Origin: Lactifluus volemus
Lineage: Eukaryota > Basidiomycota > Agaricomycetes > Russulales > Russulaceae
Length of the DNA stretch: 51,167 bases
Reading direction: 5' to 3'
NCBI GenBank assembly: GCA_022376515.1
Contig: WTXI01000260.1
Coordinates: 1 to 51,167 of the forward strand
This document shows positions 33,904-45,186 of the stretch, in pieces. The translations under genes and the position numbers were made by a program. Positions within the stretch are counted from its first letter, which is position 1; each line of letters opens with the position of its first letter. The notes under the pieces are model-generated. The model made no database searches. It was not told where the DNA came from and saw nothing but the letters and a program-made list of their open reading frames with translations.

Positions 33904-34560
33904 CGGACTTTAGGTGCGTCCCACTTTTTTATTTTTTATTTTTTTTGAATTGGTGTTTATTGTCCCCGCATAAAAGCGACAAGACTGTAGTCTACGATAC
34001 ATGGTCGAACAAAGGGACCCCACATTTTTTCCGTCTCTCAACTCGATGACAGTAGCTTCTTCCTCGCATGAGCCCACCCGTTCCACGCCCACTTCAGAGC
34101 GTGGGCAGCTATTCTACCTCACTCTCGTACTCTTTCAACTCTGCCAGTGATGGCTTGGCGCTGCGTGCCGAGAACACAAGGACGGATAGGGGGAGGGCAA
34201 TGACTCTAGACGACCAGCAGATCGAGCCTGGTGCGTGCTTGCATCCAGATTCCTGTTTGTGATGGCTCACAATGGTATACACATAGATACGCGGTCTTGG
34301 TCATTTCGCTATCGGGTTATGCCTCTTATCGCGCCTTTCAAATACATCTCCTTTACCGTCTGCGTTGTCGTCTCCACCCTCACTATCGTGAGCTTGTTTT
34401 TTTTATTTCCATCTTATCTGCATTATATGCGCGTGTTATCCCTTTTCACCGCCCGCTGGCCTATCTGCTCTTCAACACCATTATACCGCCTGGTCTCGTT
34501 CACTCGATCGTGGGCAATCCAGGACCGATTTAGCTATCAAGCCATCCATCAGCCTCAGTG
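33904..34560 (+). repeat. Dispersed repeat, copy 1
   Basis: This segment is a diverged direct duplicate of about 35885-36590. Both begin TAGGTGCGTCCC(C)AC followed by a T-rich tract. Both share CAGAGCGTGGGC.GCT.TTCTACCTC, TCTCGTACTCTT, TGGCTTG.C.CTGCGTGC and a TCTTGGT.ATTTCGCTATCGG block. No convincing coding is present. Family unknown; a solo LTR or TRIM-like element is possible. Confidence 0.65.
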
Positions 34561-35099
34561 TGAAGCTTTCTGATCTCTGAGAGACCTGCATCTGTTGGAT
34601 TACGAAGTCGAGCTTCCCTTAAAATTTCGCATATCCTATTCTCCTTTACACGAGGGTGCCATGCTACGCTAGACTTTACACTTTACTGTAAGTTGCAAGT
34701 TTGATATGGACCGTGATGGGGCAACCCTAGCAGTACCGAAACATCGCTTGAAGGCGGTTTCTTGCGTACCTTACATACGAGTAACAATTCCCCCAGCTCC
34801 TCTTTGCTCGATGTCTGTGATACTGGATTGATAGCTGACCTGAATTCGCTTTCACTAATGCTTAATCTCTTCCACATTTCAATGCCTAAGTAGTTACATC
34901 ACTATTTCAAACAAGTCCGAGTCATATTTTTCGATCAGCTCGTCTTGCAAACGTGAGGGAACTTCAGGCTGATGTCGTGAATTGGCACTGGACATGGCTT
35001 ATATTTTTTTTGAGATGCTTGAACCATTTCTGTGTGGGAGTGCCTGGCCAAGGAACGTATCAATGGTGTGTGTTGTTTGCCCCCAAGAAGCGCCTTGGC
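34561..35099. other. Spacer between repeats
   Basis: A 64-codon minus-strand frame at 34683-34877 is protein-like but has no motif or neighbour. Nothing else is supported. Confidence 0.4.
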
Positions 35100-35300
35100 G
35101 AAACGTGGGCAGGGTGCAGGGTTGCCTCTATCCCATACTATACTCTTCTATATTTCAATAGCTAGAACATCCCAAGATGATCCCAAATCCGTACGTCAGA
35201 GTCTCTCAAACTTATGTCTTCGCTGTTAATCGTTACCTCAGACCAGTTTCTCAAACCGCTGGAGTAGGGTCCATCAGTCGCGGGCTCAGGTCAGCGAGAG
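35100..35300 (+). pseudogene. Relic of the NLR gene 5' end
   Basis: The plus strand here matches the minus-strand 5' region of the NLR gene (about 21990-21790). It shares promoter DNA with TTTCAATAGCTA.GAACA, the ATGATCC start, a GTACGTCAGAGTCTCTCA donor region equivalent to intron 1, CTTATGTCTTCGCT, and GGTCCATCAGTCGCGG in exon 2. Similarity fades after ~35300, and no C2, NACHT or WD40 coding follows. Confidence 0.72.
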
Positions 35301-35511
35301 TTGAGTCATTGGGTTTATTGTACTGTCCAGTTTTACAAAGTGAGAGCCTTTACTTTTTAGTGATGGACGGGTTAAGCTCTTATGTGGCGTGTATGAGATG
35401 GGTTCTTCGAACCAAAAATGCAACGAACCTAACCAAAGCTACCTGGGAAGATGCCCTAGGAAAACGGCTTTAGGGCTTACATCTTGACTAAATAACTAGA
35501 GACAAAGCCTT

Positions 35512-35907
35512 CTATTGGAAGAGAAGCTGACAGTCAGAAATAACACCCTGATCAGACATCTTGAAAGTACAGTAGTAAAAAGCGGAAGTCCCGCCAACTG
35601 AGTCCCACACTACCCCATGCCAGGCCTCGTTCGAGTCCCCCCGGCGGGCCCGGCTGACCATTTGCCCCCAGGACGTGCTCAGGCTTTTGCTGATCACCTC
35701 TCTTAGTTCCCGTTTGTCCTCTTTCTCCCTCGTTTCTTCCGTCACCACTGCCTCATATTGTGATCCGCTGTAGACCCCTGTGTTCTCGCCTGACGATCGC
35801 CAAGGGAAAGTGCAAGGCCCGAGAACACGGGGGGCGAGCTTACCCCTTCCGGTTCTAAAAAGGTTACGTTCGCTGTAATAGGTGCGTCCCCACCTTTTTT
35901 TTTTCAT
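35512..35907 (-). CDS. Hypothetical ORF, possibly a fragment
   Basis: A 131-codon frame encodes a basic N terminus (MKKKRWGRTYYSERNLFRTG) and a charged middle (TREKEDKRELREVISKSLST). The first codons lie inside repeat copy 2 (poly-A tract plus GGACGCACCTA), so the apparent ATG may be accidental and the true gene may be truncated by the repeat, as at 33.9 kb. Not recognised. Confidence 0.3.
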   Translation of the reverse strand: MKKKRWGRTYYSERNLFRTGRGKLAPRVLGPCTFPWRSSGENTGVYSGSQYEAVVTEETREKEDKRELREVISKSLSTSWGQMVSRARRGDSNEAWHGVVWDSVGGTSAFYYCTFKMSDQGVISDCQLLFQ

Positions 35908-36590
35908 TCTCTACTCACTAGGTTCCAATTATGCCATTGCTTGCCTGTGGTGAAAATAGCTTCATCCTTGCATGGATTAACCCCTTCCATGCCCTCTTCT
36001 CTCTCGCGTCATTTCTCATTGGGCCCGCGCGCCAATATCCACAGGCACAGGCCTAGGGCCATCGGACAATGGTAGTTCATCAGAGCGTGGGCTGCTGTTC
36101 TACCTCGCTCTCGTACTCTTCTAGCCGTGGTGGCTTGACACTGCGTGCTGCGAACACAGGTCCATGTGGAGGACCGATACCGCACGGGGAGGGAGGTGGC
36201 TCTGGACGACCGGCAGTTCGGGCTTGGTGCTGCTTGCGTTCAGATTCATTTTTTGTTCAGAAAGGTTCACCCAATGGGTGTATATAGAGATGCGCAGTCT
36301 TGGTGATTTCGCTATCGGGGAATTTCTCTAATCTTACTGCTCTGATACATCTCCTTTATCTTCTGTGTTATCATTACCACCCTCAGGACTGTGAACTTAT
36401 TTTTTATTGCTACATTATCCACATTTTTCGCGTGTCTTATTTTTGTCTCCGTCCGCTGGCCTACTCGCCTACATCAATCATTTTCTTAGCCCATTGTCAT
36501 CACTCGTTCGTATGTTAACCCTCCCCGTCTCCTGCTGCCCAAACCCCATACCACACGACTACGCAACCAACAAACATTATTCTGCCCTGT
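35885..36590 (+). repeat. Dispersed repeat, copy 2
   Basis: This is the partner of 33904-34560 in the same orientation, about 2 kb apart, slightly longer through small insertions. The pair is considerably diverged. It lies immediately upstream of the Gag coding region of the first Ty3/gypsy element, so a role as that element's LTR was considered, but no TG...CA boundary is visible. Confidence 0.65.
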
Positions 36591-36729
36591 CTCGTATAGG
36601 GGAATTTCTTTCCTTCAACTCACTTCACCTTCACTTGACCGTTGGAATGGGGATAAAGAGACAGGCGGGGCAAGAGGCGCAAAGCGAAGGCGAGGCGAGA
36701 GAGCATGTAGCTAGACCACTGATGTAAGC

Positions 36730-38361
36730 ATGAGAACAAGGTTCTTGACCCGAAACTTCACCGAGAGTGGCAGAACACGCCCTTCCAACGTGGTGACGAG
36801 AGCGAGACTCAACCCACGAGGCCGGAGAAGACATAAGTACAAGACCAGCACACGTAAAGTGAAGAATGACACCCCAACTCGCATCCTCCCACCCAGAGCG
36901 GCGAAAGCCAAAACCAAACCAAGCACGCTCATCACACCCCCACCAGACAAAAACATCAGTAACACCCCAGTAGAAACAAGCAGAAGTTCCAGCCCAGACG
37001 TAGACGAGCTTTTGTGAGAAACACACCGACGGACGAAGCGTCGATGTCAGCCTTCCTCGAGCATACTCTCATCCCCAGCGCCGCACACAGCACCCCTCAC
37101 ACCCCTAGGACCTAGTCCACTCGGCTTGAGCGACGAAACCCACGATACCCCCGACGTAGATCAAAGGGTCCAGTGGCCAACGCTGCCAGCATTACCGTCA
37201 GGCCCACCTCAAGCAGCCCACAGCCGCACCACCCGTACCCAGACCAATGGCCACACCAGGGGGCGTAGAAGCGTTCGGCGGGCGGCCGGAACAGAACCCA
37301 AAGAAGTTCCTCCAGGACCTACAGTACCAGATGGCCTTGAGCGGCATCGTGACAGCCAGAGCCAAAGTGGACTTCATTCTATTGCGCCTAGAGGTCGATT
37401 CCCCAGCGGAAGAATGGTACCTGGCATTAGATCCGGCTATTAGGCAAGACTGGGACCAGCTAGAACCCCAGTTCACAGCCCAGTGGAACCAGCAGCAGCC
37501 GCTAGCCCGGACAGACGCAGAAAAGACAGAGGAGCTACTCAACCACAAGTTAGAACCAGAGCAAGTCGGGACCACAGTCATGTACTTAGGCAGAATGCAC
37601 ACGCACACATTGCCTGGGCCGATGGAATCTTGCTTAAAGCGCGGGCATGCGGGCTCGAGAACAGGATGGAGTACACCCACCAGGTGTTGGCGGAGCTGCC
37701 GGGCTCGGTGAGAGGCAGCATGAACAAGAACTACACGGACTGGACTACGTTTGTCCGCAACATGAAGGCCATCGACGTAGACCACATGAAGGAGCAGGCA
37801 CGCTCAGAGGCGATCATCCGAGAGCTGAACACCAAAGTCGAGAGGCTGACCTTGCAGGCAGAACGACAGCCACCGAGCTACAGGGTCGTACAACAGACGA
37901 TGGCACTCAGGCCAGCGGGAAGCACCACCACCGTGCCGCCAACAACACAGCACAGCAGCCCATACACGAGAAGCCCATCGAGAAGCCCGCAGCCGAGAGC
38001 CCCACCCACAGACGCCGAGAGAGCGGACTTGCGACAGCGCCTCCTCACATACCCACATCAGCAGGACACGGACGCAGGCCAAGCGGCCTATAGGCGCCAG
38101 ATAGCCCAGTGGTCGGCGACTAGAGGCGGAAACGATGTGGTAACACACATGACGCCCGTACCGCTCAGACCGGGAACTGCAGCAGTATGCAGCAATGAGT
38201 GCTACCGCTGCGGCACCCATGGACATAGGGGCGCCCAGTGCCCGGTACCAAGTGGCCACGCTAACCGCCTGACGCAGGAAGAATCGAAGTGGCGCTCGAT
38301 CTGTGCTTACATGCTCAGCCAGTCCAACACATCAGGAAAACGTCATATTTGCTTATGCTAA
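36730..38361 (+). pseudogene. Gag of Ty3/gypsy element 1
   Basis: A basic, proline-rich N terminus begins about 36730 and meets a stop at 37017. The capsid part is recognisable from 37247 (FGGRPEQNPKKFLQDLQYQM, VDSPAEEWYLALDPAIRQDW, PQFTAQWNQQQ). It continues in the next frame after about 37590 (GILLKARACGLENRMEYTHQ, LPGSVRGSMNKNYTDWTTFV) to a CCHC zinc knuckle CYRCGTHGHRGAQC at about 38199. The stop plus frameshift make it defective. The last codons (after about 38330) come from the inserted TIR element, not from Gag. Capsid and zinc knuckle package the element RNA into particles. Confidence 0.82.
38331..38355 (+). repeat. Left terminal inverted repeat
   Basis: It begins ATCAGGAAAACGT and ends TTTGCTTA, matching the reverse complement of 45187-45211 with three mismatches. 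Confidence 0.75.
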
Positions 38362-38444
38362 TTAATGGTGCTTACTTTGCTTAATGGTCTTAATTACGGT
38401 CTTCTGCTTAATAAAAAATTTCTGTTTTTTTGGTTTAAGCACAC

Positions 38445-38587
38445 TAATTGGCCCTACCTGTTGACGCGGAGACTTGCTGAGCGGAGAGAGAAAAGGCCCG
38501 GACGGAGGCGAACAGCCCCCTGGAAACAATAAAATTACAGGTGGCCGAGAGTTGTGGAAACGTGGCCGGAACGTGACACAGACCGTA
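38445..38587 (-). repeat. Split direct repeat B2
   Basis: Starts TAATTGGCCCTACCTGTTGA on the plus strand and ends CACAGACCGTA; nearly identical to 39098-39238. Confidence 0.88.
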
Positions 38588-38691
38588 GAGAGTAATACAG
38601 GGGAGGCACGTAGTGTTACATAAGAAGGAAACGCGGAGCGCAAACGAGAAGAGACACAAAGAAAGGAAGACGGGGAAACGGGGATGGTGGG

Positions 38692-39096
38692 TAAGTGAAA
38701 ATGAGGAGTGGGTGACTGCTAAAGATGAACAGCAAAATTAAAAGAACAGAAAGAAGGAGGTCACGAAGTAAACTGACCTGATGAGGTGCGAGTTGGGGAC
38801 AAGGAGAAAGCCCTAAGTGAAGGTCAACCCGCACCTTATCAGAGAGGAGGATCCGACAAGTTCTAGGCTTCTGTGGCTCCACCACCGCCTGGACCTTGAC
38901 TCCTATCTGAAGACCGCGGACTCCGTGAGAACGCGGGCCGCCCCTATGGTGCTGCTGAGTGAGACAGCAAACGGGGTGGTGAAGGCACCTACCGAGCGAG
39001 GTGAAAAAGTGAAAGTGTGCGACACATAGGATGAGGCAGAGCAGTCACCCATCGTAGGTGGGCCAATTAGACTTATGTAAACAAGTTTAAAGTCGA
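38692..39096 (-). repeat. Split direct repeat A2
   Basis: About 405 bp nearly identical to 43393-43801, ending AAGTTTAAAGTCGA on the plus strand; it directly abuts B1. Confidence 0.88.
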
Positions 39097-39097
39097 C

Positions 39098-39238
39098 TAA
39101 TTGGCCCTACCTGTTGACGCGGAGACTTGCTGAGCGGAGAGAGAAAAGGCCCAGACGGAGGCGAACAGCCCCTGGAAACAATAAAATTACAGGTGCCGAG
39201 AGTCGTGGAAACGTGGCCGGAACGTGACACAGACCGTA
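39098..39238 (-). repeat. Split direct repeat B1
   Basis: About 141 bp, nearly identical to B2 at 38445-38587; follows the tyrosine recombinase gene in element orientation. Confidence 0.88.
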
Positions 39239-39301
39239 AGAAGAAAAGGTAATAGAGAGGAGGAGGAAGGGAGGCAGGTGGTGAAAAAAGAAGGGAAAGT
39301 G

Positions 39302-40274
39302 TCACGTTGAGGGGGCAAGGGCCTGTAAGAGAGCAGGGTGTTTCCGAATGTAGGCGTCGAAGGCATCGGAAGCCCAGCGGCCGAGCGCCTGAATGCGGTC
39401 CCGCGACCAGCCTTGAGAGGCAAAAAAGGTGGCGCCCAGAGCGCAAGGAGTGACGCCGAAGGTATGGGGGAGGAAGGAGTGGAGGTGGTGCAAGTACCAT
39501 GCACGGGTGGGGACGGAAAGGGAAGAGTCAAGCCACAAGTAGGGGTGGAACGGAGCGCGGGAGTCGCGGCTGTGAAGATACCGACAGAAGACCGGGAAGG
39601 GATCCACGGGAAGACGTGGAAAAGCGGTGATGAGGACCGTGTTGCCTTCGAAGAATCGGTTGGCCTTGTGACCAGGCAGATGATAAGAGAATCGGTCGGA
39701 GAGGAGGGAGACAGGAGCACACAAAATGTGCTTACGCGCAGACCGTCGAGAGGGAGTGTCGCAGTCGACAAGTTCACCAAGTCGATGAAGACCAAAGAAC
39801 CACAGACAGTGAGAGAAAGGAAAAGGAGGTCATCATGGGAAGAAGAAGAAAGAGAGGTGGAGAAGGTGAGAAGGTTATCAACAGAGAGAGGCAATTTGCG
39901 TTGAGGCGCAGTACCCAAACGGCGAAGACAGCCGCTGAGAGTGCGAGAAACAAGGGAATGGCGACGGGAGATGCGAACGTGGGGAAAGCGACTTGGAGCT
40001 GGTTACAGATGCCAGAAAGATAGGTGGAGACAGATCGGGGTTGAATATGATGAGACATGTAGACAACAAAGCGGGCTAGGGTAAGGGGAGTTGGGTCGTA
40101 ATCGAAGCCATGCATGTCACAAAAGGCAATGTAAGACTGAAGGTGGGAATGGTAAGCACGATGTGAAGAGGGGTCAAGGGAGGAACCAAGCGCAATGTTT
40201 AACTCCTGATCGAGATGATCAAGAGTCCACGGCAGCCGATGAGGCTGCCGTGAGGACGGCAAGAGAGTCAACAT
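39302..40274 (-). pseudogene. Tyrosine recombinase of the Ngaro-like element
   Basis: The N-terminal core-binding domain is clear (LDPSSHRAYHSHLQSYIAFC, FVVYMSHHIQPRSVSTYLSG). The catalytic part continues in a different frame with HTFGVTPCALGATFFASQGW and ends GRWASDAFDAYIRKHP, carrying the nucleophile tyrosine. A frameshift at about 39.9 kb and another near 39.8 kb break it. The enzyme would insert circular cDNA by strand exchange. Confidence 0.8.
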
Positions 40275-42583
40275 GGGGCCGACCCCAGCGTGCGTCGTGG
40301 GGGTAGCAAAGGCCCTCCGGGAGTGATGTCGGGGGGTACAAAGGTAAAAAGTTCAAGCCGGGGCTGATCGCGGGCGACGATGGAAAAGAGGAACGGGAAA
40401 GCGCGTCCGCAATAACGTTTTCTTCCCCGGGACATGGAACACACGAAGTGAGATAGAGGAGAGGATAAGGAGTTTACAGCAAAAACGCAAGATCGGGTTG
40501 TACGTCGCTGAAGCTCGAAGTGAGTCGAAAATCTGGACGGTGTCGAGGTTATCAGTAAAGACTGCAAGCCGCGTGGGGGGTGCGACAATTAGCGGTGAAA
40601 TTGATGGCTGACGTGACACACAATGCTTCAAGCCAGAAAATGGAATCAATCGGGAGCGATGACGAGAAGGAGGAGCGTGGATGGACAAAACCTTGTAGGT
40701 AGAAGGTGACCAAAATCCAAGGCCGAAGGATGAAGCGTCACAGTAGATCTGGAGATCAGCTTCCCCAGGAACCCAATGGATCGACCGGGAGATATGGACA
40801 CCGGGGAAACGGTCAAAGTTTCCGCAAACCAAACAAGGTCGGTGATAACCTCAGAGTTGAGGAACACCGGGGCGTGGGGAATCATCTTCCCGCAGTCTTC
40901 GCATACCCGGACGAAAGAGCAGGCCGAAGGAGTGGACACACGTTAAGTGCCAACTCATCCACCCAAGGAGGTGGAGCCATTCACGAAGTTTGTGCCGTCG
41001 GCCTGACCCTGGCTCACGGAGTGCAAATTCGCGAACGGCCATGACAAGCGCTGCACGCCGTTCGTCGTCTAGCGAGATGGTCATCGCTGACGGGGAAACA
41101 AGGAATCCGGTAATGACAAGGTCACGACCAAATTCTTGTTTGCTGTCCTCGTGGGGAGCCCAATCGCATCCCAAATGAGAGCAGTCGGGCTTGCATCATG
41201 GGGAAAAACCGGTCATAAGGACCATAGCGAAACTAGAGTAGGCGAAGCATCAAAACCAAAAGTGTCATCCATGTAAGCAAGAGTAGGATAAATAGATAGC
41301 CGAAAATTGGCAATCCACAAAACAAGGGACATGAATGAGCACCAGATCATCGCGGAAGCGCGTCCGCCGAAATTGTTGCAGCGATCAACGCGTCGTGAAC
41401 CCGCTACGGTGACGACTTGACGCATCTGCCATGCAGGATGCATCGGTAGACGATGATAAGCTTGAGAAACGTCCGATTTGAAAAACCAAGCAGGTGAATG
41501 ACCGTGAAGAAGATGAAAGTGAAGTAAATTCTGCCCAAGATGTTGAACGGTATCGAGGTCATTGTGAACGTCATCGCGAGCGTGTGAGAGTTAGGAGAAA
41601 AATCTCCGGCAGAGTGATCGACGACAAGACGAAGCTTGCCAGACTTTTTCGGGACTGTTGTGGACAGGGACGCTGATCATCCCGGGCAAAGAGGAGGCTG
41701 GTCTGCGCTCGCAAACGGACAGGAAAACCGCCCAAGACGCTCTTCTTCGTCACATTGATCACGAGCAAACGCAGCGAAGGCAGAGAGAGCGGGTGCTGCG
41801 GAAAATCTCGTGAGAACGCATAAAGAGAGGCATCGTCATCGGCAGGGGCCAAAAACCGTCCCGAAGTCCTCGGATAACCGAATCAACGAAAGGGCGATTA
41901 GGATGTGAAGAAAGTAGCGAAGAAAAGAGATCAATGTTAATAGGAGTAACAACTCGAAAGAGATGAGAAAAGTGAGTAAGAGTGAAAATGGTCGCGGGGT
42001 CAGTAAGTATAGAAAACGGTGGCGATGGGAGCGGCAGAGCAAATTTGGTAGCAGTACTCGACGGCGTCAGATAATGAGATTTGGACGAGGCCTCCCACAC
42101 AAATCCGCGTGTGAAACATGGATAATCATTTGGATTGGGTCGCTCCTTGTGATTTGTCACCGGGAGGTGATTGACACGTGAGGCTCGAATGTCCTCGTCT
42201 GTTGCAACGCAAGCAGACATGTTGAAATCGGCACTTCGCACCGTCGGGACATGACCCGAGATTGAACCGCTTGCAAGCTTCCGATCCCCGCCCTCGTGGG
42301 GATTTGGCGGATGGCTGTGATCTGGTGATGTCTTTAGTAGCGAAGGGCAGTTGATGAATTGAGTGTAGTCGGAATGGAATGCAGCGGTGTTGGACAAGAG
42401 GAGCCCGACACTTTCTGCAACACGCGACCGGACTCGTTTATCGTATTCGATAACGCGGTCGGCCAAGGGCCCGACGGCGATGAATGTTTCAACGATGTGT
42501 TTGGCGTAGGCGGTGAGTTCCTTCGCTCGATGCGGGTAGAGAAAGACGACCGCCTCTGGTAGCGATCCCAAGCGCACCTCCAA
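40275..42583 (-). pseudogene. Reverse transcriptase-RNase H of the Ngaro-like element
   Basis: Blocks in order: HPNRPFVDSVIRGLRDGFWP (RT entry, about 41.9 kb), the catalytic YMDDTFGFD (about 41.26 kb), a connecting region (GRDLVITGFLVSPSAMTISL, LREWLHLLGWMSWHL), then RNase H with WVPGEADLQIYCDASSFGLG and VFTDNLDTVQIFDSLR. They lie in several frames. The RNase H acidic residues in IYCDAS and FTDN are kept. Confidence 0.8.
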
Positions 42584-42725
42584 TCCCCAGCGGAACGGAT
42601 TTCTCTTGTTGCACGGGTATTGTTGGTGACGATGTCAATGTCTCCGAGATGTTGGACCGATCGTTTTGACGGTCCGTCTGTGGTGAAGTGGAAGTCGAAG
42701 AGTCTGTTGAGATCGATGTACGTGT

Positions 42726-43357
42726 TCACGATGACGTCCCCCCAAAGTGAAGTCGGGAAGTGCGGCCGCTCGTGACTCGCAAGCACCTTCTTTTTGACGA
42801 GCTTTGGGTCGCGTCCATAATTCTCTTGCAACTGTGCTGTTCAGTTCCATTCATCAACGATACCGGACGGCCGTGATTTAACGAAGGAATGAGGGAGAGA
42901 TCAATCCTGTCTGCGTCGTTGTCAGAGGAATCATCCTCGTCGCGCCGTCGCTTCCGTCGTGATCCCCGATGCTCACGGGGTTGGTCGAAGTCATCGTTGC
43001 AGAACGAGTCAAAAGGCCGCTGTCTGTCACCTTCCCCTGCGGCCTCGACATTCTCGTTGTCTGCATTCTGGAGGGCGTCGAAGTACAAAGCGATGGAGCA
43101 GTAGACATGCTCATGGTTGGTAAAACCTCCGCGGTCGCGCTCCTCGTCCACTCTCCGCAAGAGGGAAACGACTGCATCGTCTCTCGAGATTCTGTCTCGA
43201 CGAAAGTCAGCGACGATGTCATCGCATGCACAGAGGTAGGCTGTTGCGACAGGAGAGCGGAAGGGGGTCCGACATTCTGAGCAGAAGCGAAGGGATTTTG
43301 TGGATGGCTCGACTGCAATTCTTGTGTCTGTGACGATTCTGCTTCATTCTCCGGCAT
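42726..43357 (-). pseudogene. ORF1 (Gag-like) of the Ngaro-like element
   Basis: A serine/glutamine-rich start (MPENEAESSQTQELQSSHPQ) is followed, in a shifted frame, by LRRVDEERDRGGFTNHEHVY and SRRKRRRDEDDSSDNDADRI, a basic-acidic region typical of nucleic-acid-binding ORF1 products. The position upstream of RT supports a Gag role. No zinc knuckle is visible. Confidence 0.55.
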
Positions 43358-43392
43358 GTGAAATGATTCGAGAGATGGTCGAAGACAAGTAT

Positions 43393-43801
43393 TAAGTGAA
43401 AAATGAGGAGTGGGTGACTGCTAAAGATGAACAGCAAAATTAAAAGAACAGAAAAGAAGGAGGTCACGAAGTAAACTGACCTGATGAGGTGCGAGTTGGG
43501 ACAAGGAGAAAGCCCTAAGTGAAGGTCAACCCGCACCTTATCAGAGAGGAGGATCCGACAAGTTCTAGGCTTCCGTGGCTCCCACCACCGCCTGGACCTT
43601 GACTCCTATCTGAAGACCGCGGACTCCGTGAGAATGCGGGGCCGCCCCTACGGTGCTGCTGAGTGAGACAGCAAACAGGGGTGGTGAAGGCACCTACCAA
43701 GTGAGGTGAAAAAGTGAAAGTGTGCGACACATAGGATGAGGCAGAGCAGTCACCCATCGTAGGTGGGCCAATTAGACTTATGTAAACAAGTTTAAAGTCG
43801 A
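43393..43801 (-). repeat. Split direct repeat A1
   Basis: The 5' terminal repeat of the Ngaro-like element in its own orientation, nearly identical to A2 apart from a few one-base indels and substitutions. Confidence 0.88.
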
Positions 43802-44089
43802 TTAAGCACATTAATCACATTAATCCACACTCAGCACAACTAAGCAAATTTTATATGACCAATAATGAAAATTAAGCAAACTTTAATCACACTAAGTAAA
43901 CCAGTAGTTTAAGCAAACTAGAGAATTTAAGAGGCTTTTAATCATGCTAAGCAAATTGAAGTATTTTATGTAATTTAATTAAAGTCCGAAAAATATGCAA
44001 AAGTCATGAAAATTTCACTAAGTCGTTCCCGTGCACCAACCACGTGCATCTTTGTTTGTCCTTATTTGCACGATGTTGATTTCCGTGCG

Positions 44090-44850
44090 TTTTCGTGCCA
44101 AGTCTTCTGTCTCTCCCTCCCTCCCCTCTGTCGTCGTCGCCCCCGTGTTGAGGACTCCACTGTTGTCACCACGGCTGGCTCACCGTCTGGCGCTGCCACA
44201 CGTCTTGTCCTCTCTCCTTGCCGTCTCCGTGGCCTCTGTCGCCACCACTCGCCGCCTTGCGCTGCCACAAGCCTCAGCGTCCCCGCGTTCTCTTTGCCAC
44301 CGCATTCCCCCCCCCCTTTTTTTCCTCCCGCGCAAACGCGTCTCAATGCTGCTTCCTCTGCCTCTGCCTCTGCCTCCACCGCGTCATCCTCTGCCTCCTG
44401 CGCCTGCGCCGCGTCCACGCCCTCGCCTCCGCATCGCTTCCTCCTGGAACCACTGGGCTGGGCTGCGAGGGGTCCACGGCGCACGCTGCCTGCGCCGCGC
44501 CTTCTGCGCCACCTCTCCGGTATGTTGTACGCTACCTCGCCCCAACGCTTCCTGACCCTTTTTTTTGTTCGCCTTCACCTCTGCCTCCGCCTCCTCCTGT
44601 GCCGCCGCCTCCCCTGCCTGCACCACCCCTCCTGCGCCTTCTGCGCACTTCCGTTCCCTCCGCCGTCCCGCGCCTTCTCCCGCGCCTCCTCCTGCCCCTC
44701 CCGCGGCATTTCCTGGGCTTCCCGCGCCCCGTGCCTCCTACCTTGGCCCTCGCCTCCTCCCGCGCCTCCCGCGCTCCGCCTCCGCCACCGCCTCCTCGTG
44801 GCCCTGCAGTCCCACCCCCCAGGGCTGTTGCATCAAGGCCTGTAGATTAC
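44090..44850. repeat. Pyrimidine-rich low-complexity core of the TIR element
   Basis: On the plus strand this is almost continuous C/T with CCTCCGCCT- and CTCTGCCTC-like units, sharply different from the AT-rich flanks. Long frames are open on both strands at once, which reflects the base composition rather than genes. Confidence 0.7.
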
Positions 44851-45186
44851 TAGTCTTAGATATTCATGTTGTAGTTTTATTCCAATATATAATTTTGATG
44901 CCTTAAAAATTGTGTGATTGAAAATTTCAAATGGATTGAAAATTTCAAATTGTGATGAAAATTTCAAATTAGTTAAAAATGTGAAAGATGCTTAATGTTA
45001 CTTAGATCTTGCTTAATTAGCTTAATTAAGCAGAATGCACTTAATTCAGCAAATGTGCTTAATTCAGCAATAGGGTGCGCTTACTGTGCTTAATCAAGGG
45101 TTGCTTAACTTGTGCTTAGTTCTTCTTAATGCTTGCTTAACCTGCTTAATGATGATTTAAGCACACTAATCACACTTTAAGCACAT

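Larger units (their letters stand above)
38445..43801 (-). mobile_element. Ngaro-like tyrosine-recombinase retrotransposon
   Basis: In element orientation (minus strand) the order is A1 repeat (43801-43393), Gag-like ORF, reverse transcriptase, RNase H, tyrosine recombinase, B1 (39238-39098), A2 (39096-38692), ~100 bp, B2 (38587-38445). Split direct repeats of the form A1...B1-A2-B2 and a tyrosine recombinase instead of a DDE integrase define Ngaro-type DIRS-order elements. Those integrate without target duplication, and none is seen here. All ORFs carry frameshifts, so this copy is probably dead although its terminal repeats remain very similar. Confidence 0.87.

Noticed and set aside
35625..35640. 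TTCGAGTCC resembling a tRNA T-loop
   Set aside because: No acceptor-stem partner, D-arm or anticodon arm at the right spacing.
35885..36590. LTR of gypsy element 1
   Set aside because: Repeat copy 2 has no TG...CA boundaries, and its partner lies upstream rather than downstream of the element.
44006..44853. Very long open frames on both strands (up to 279 codons)
   Set aside because: The region is almost pure pyrimidine low-complexity DNA, and overlapping frames are open together on both strands; composition explains them.
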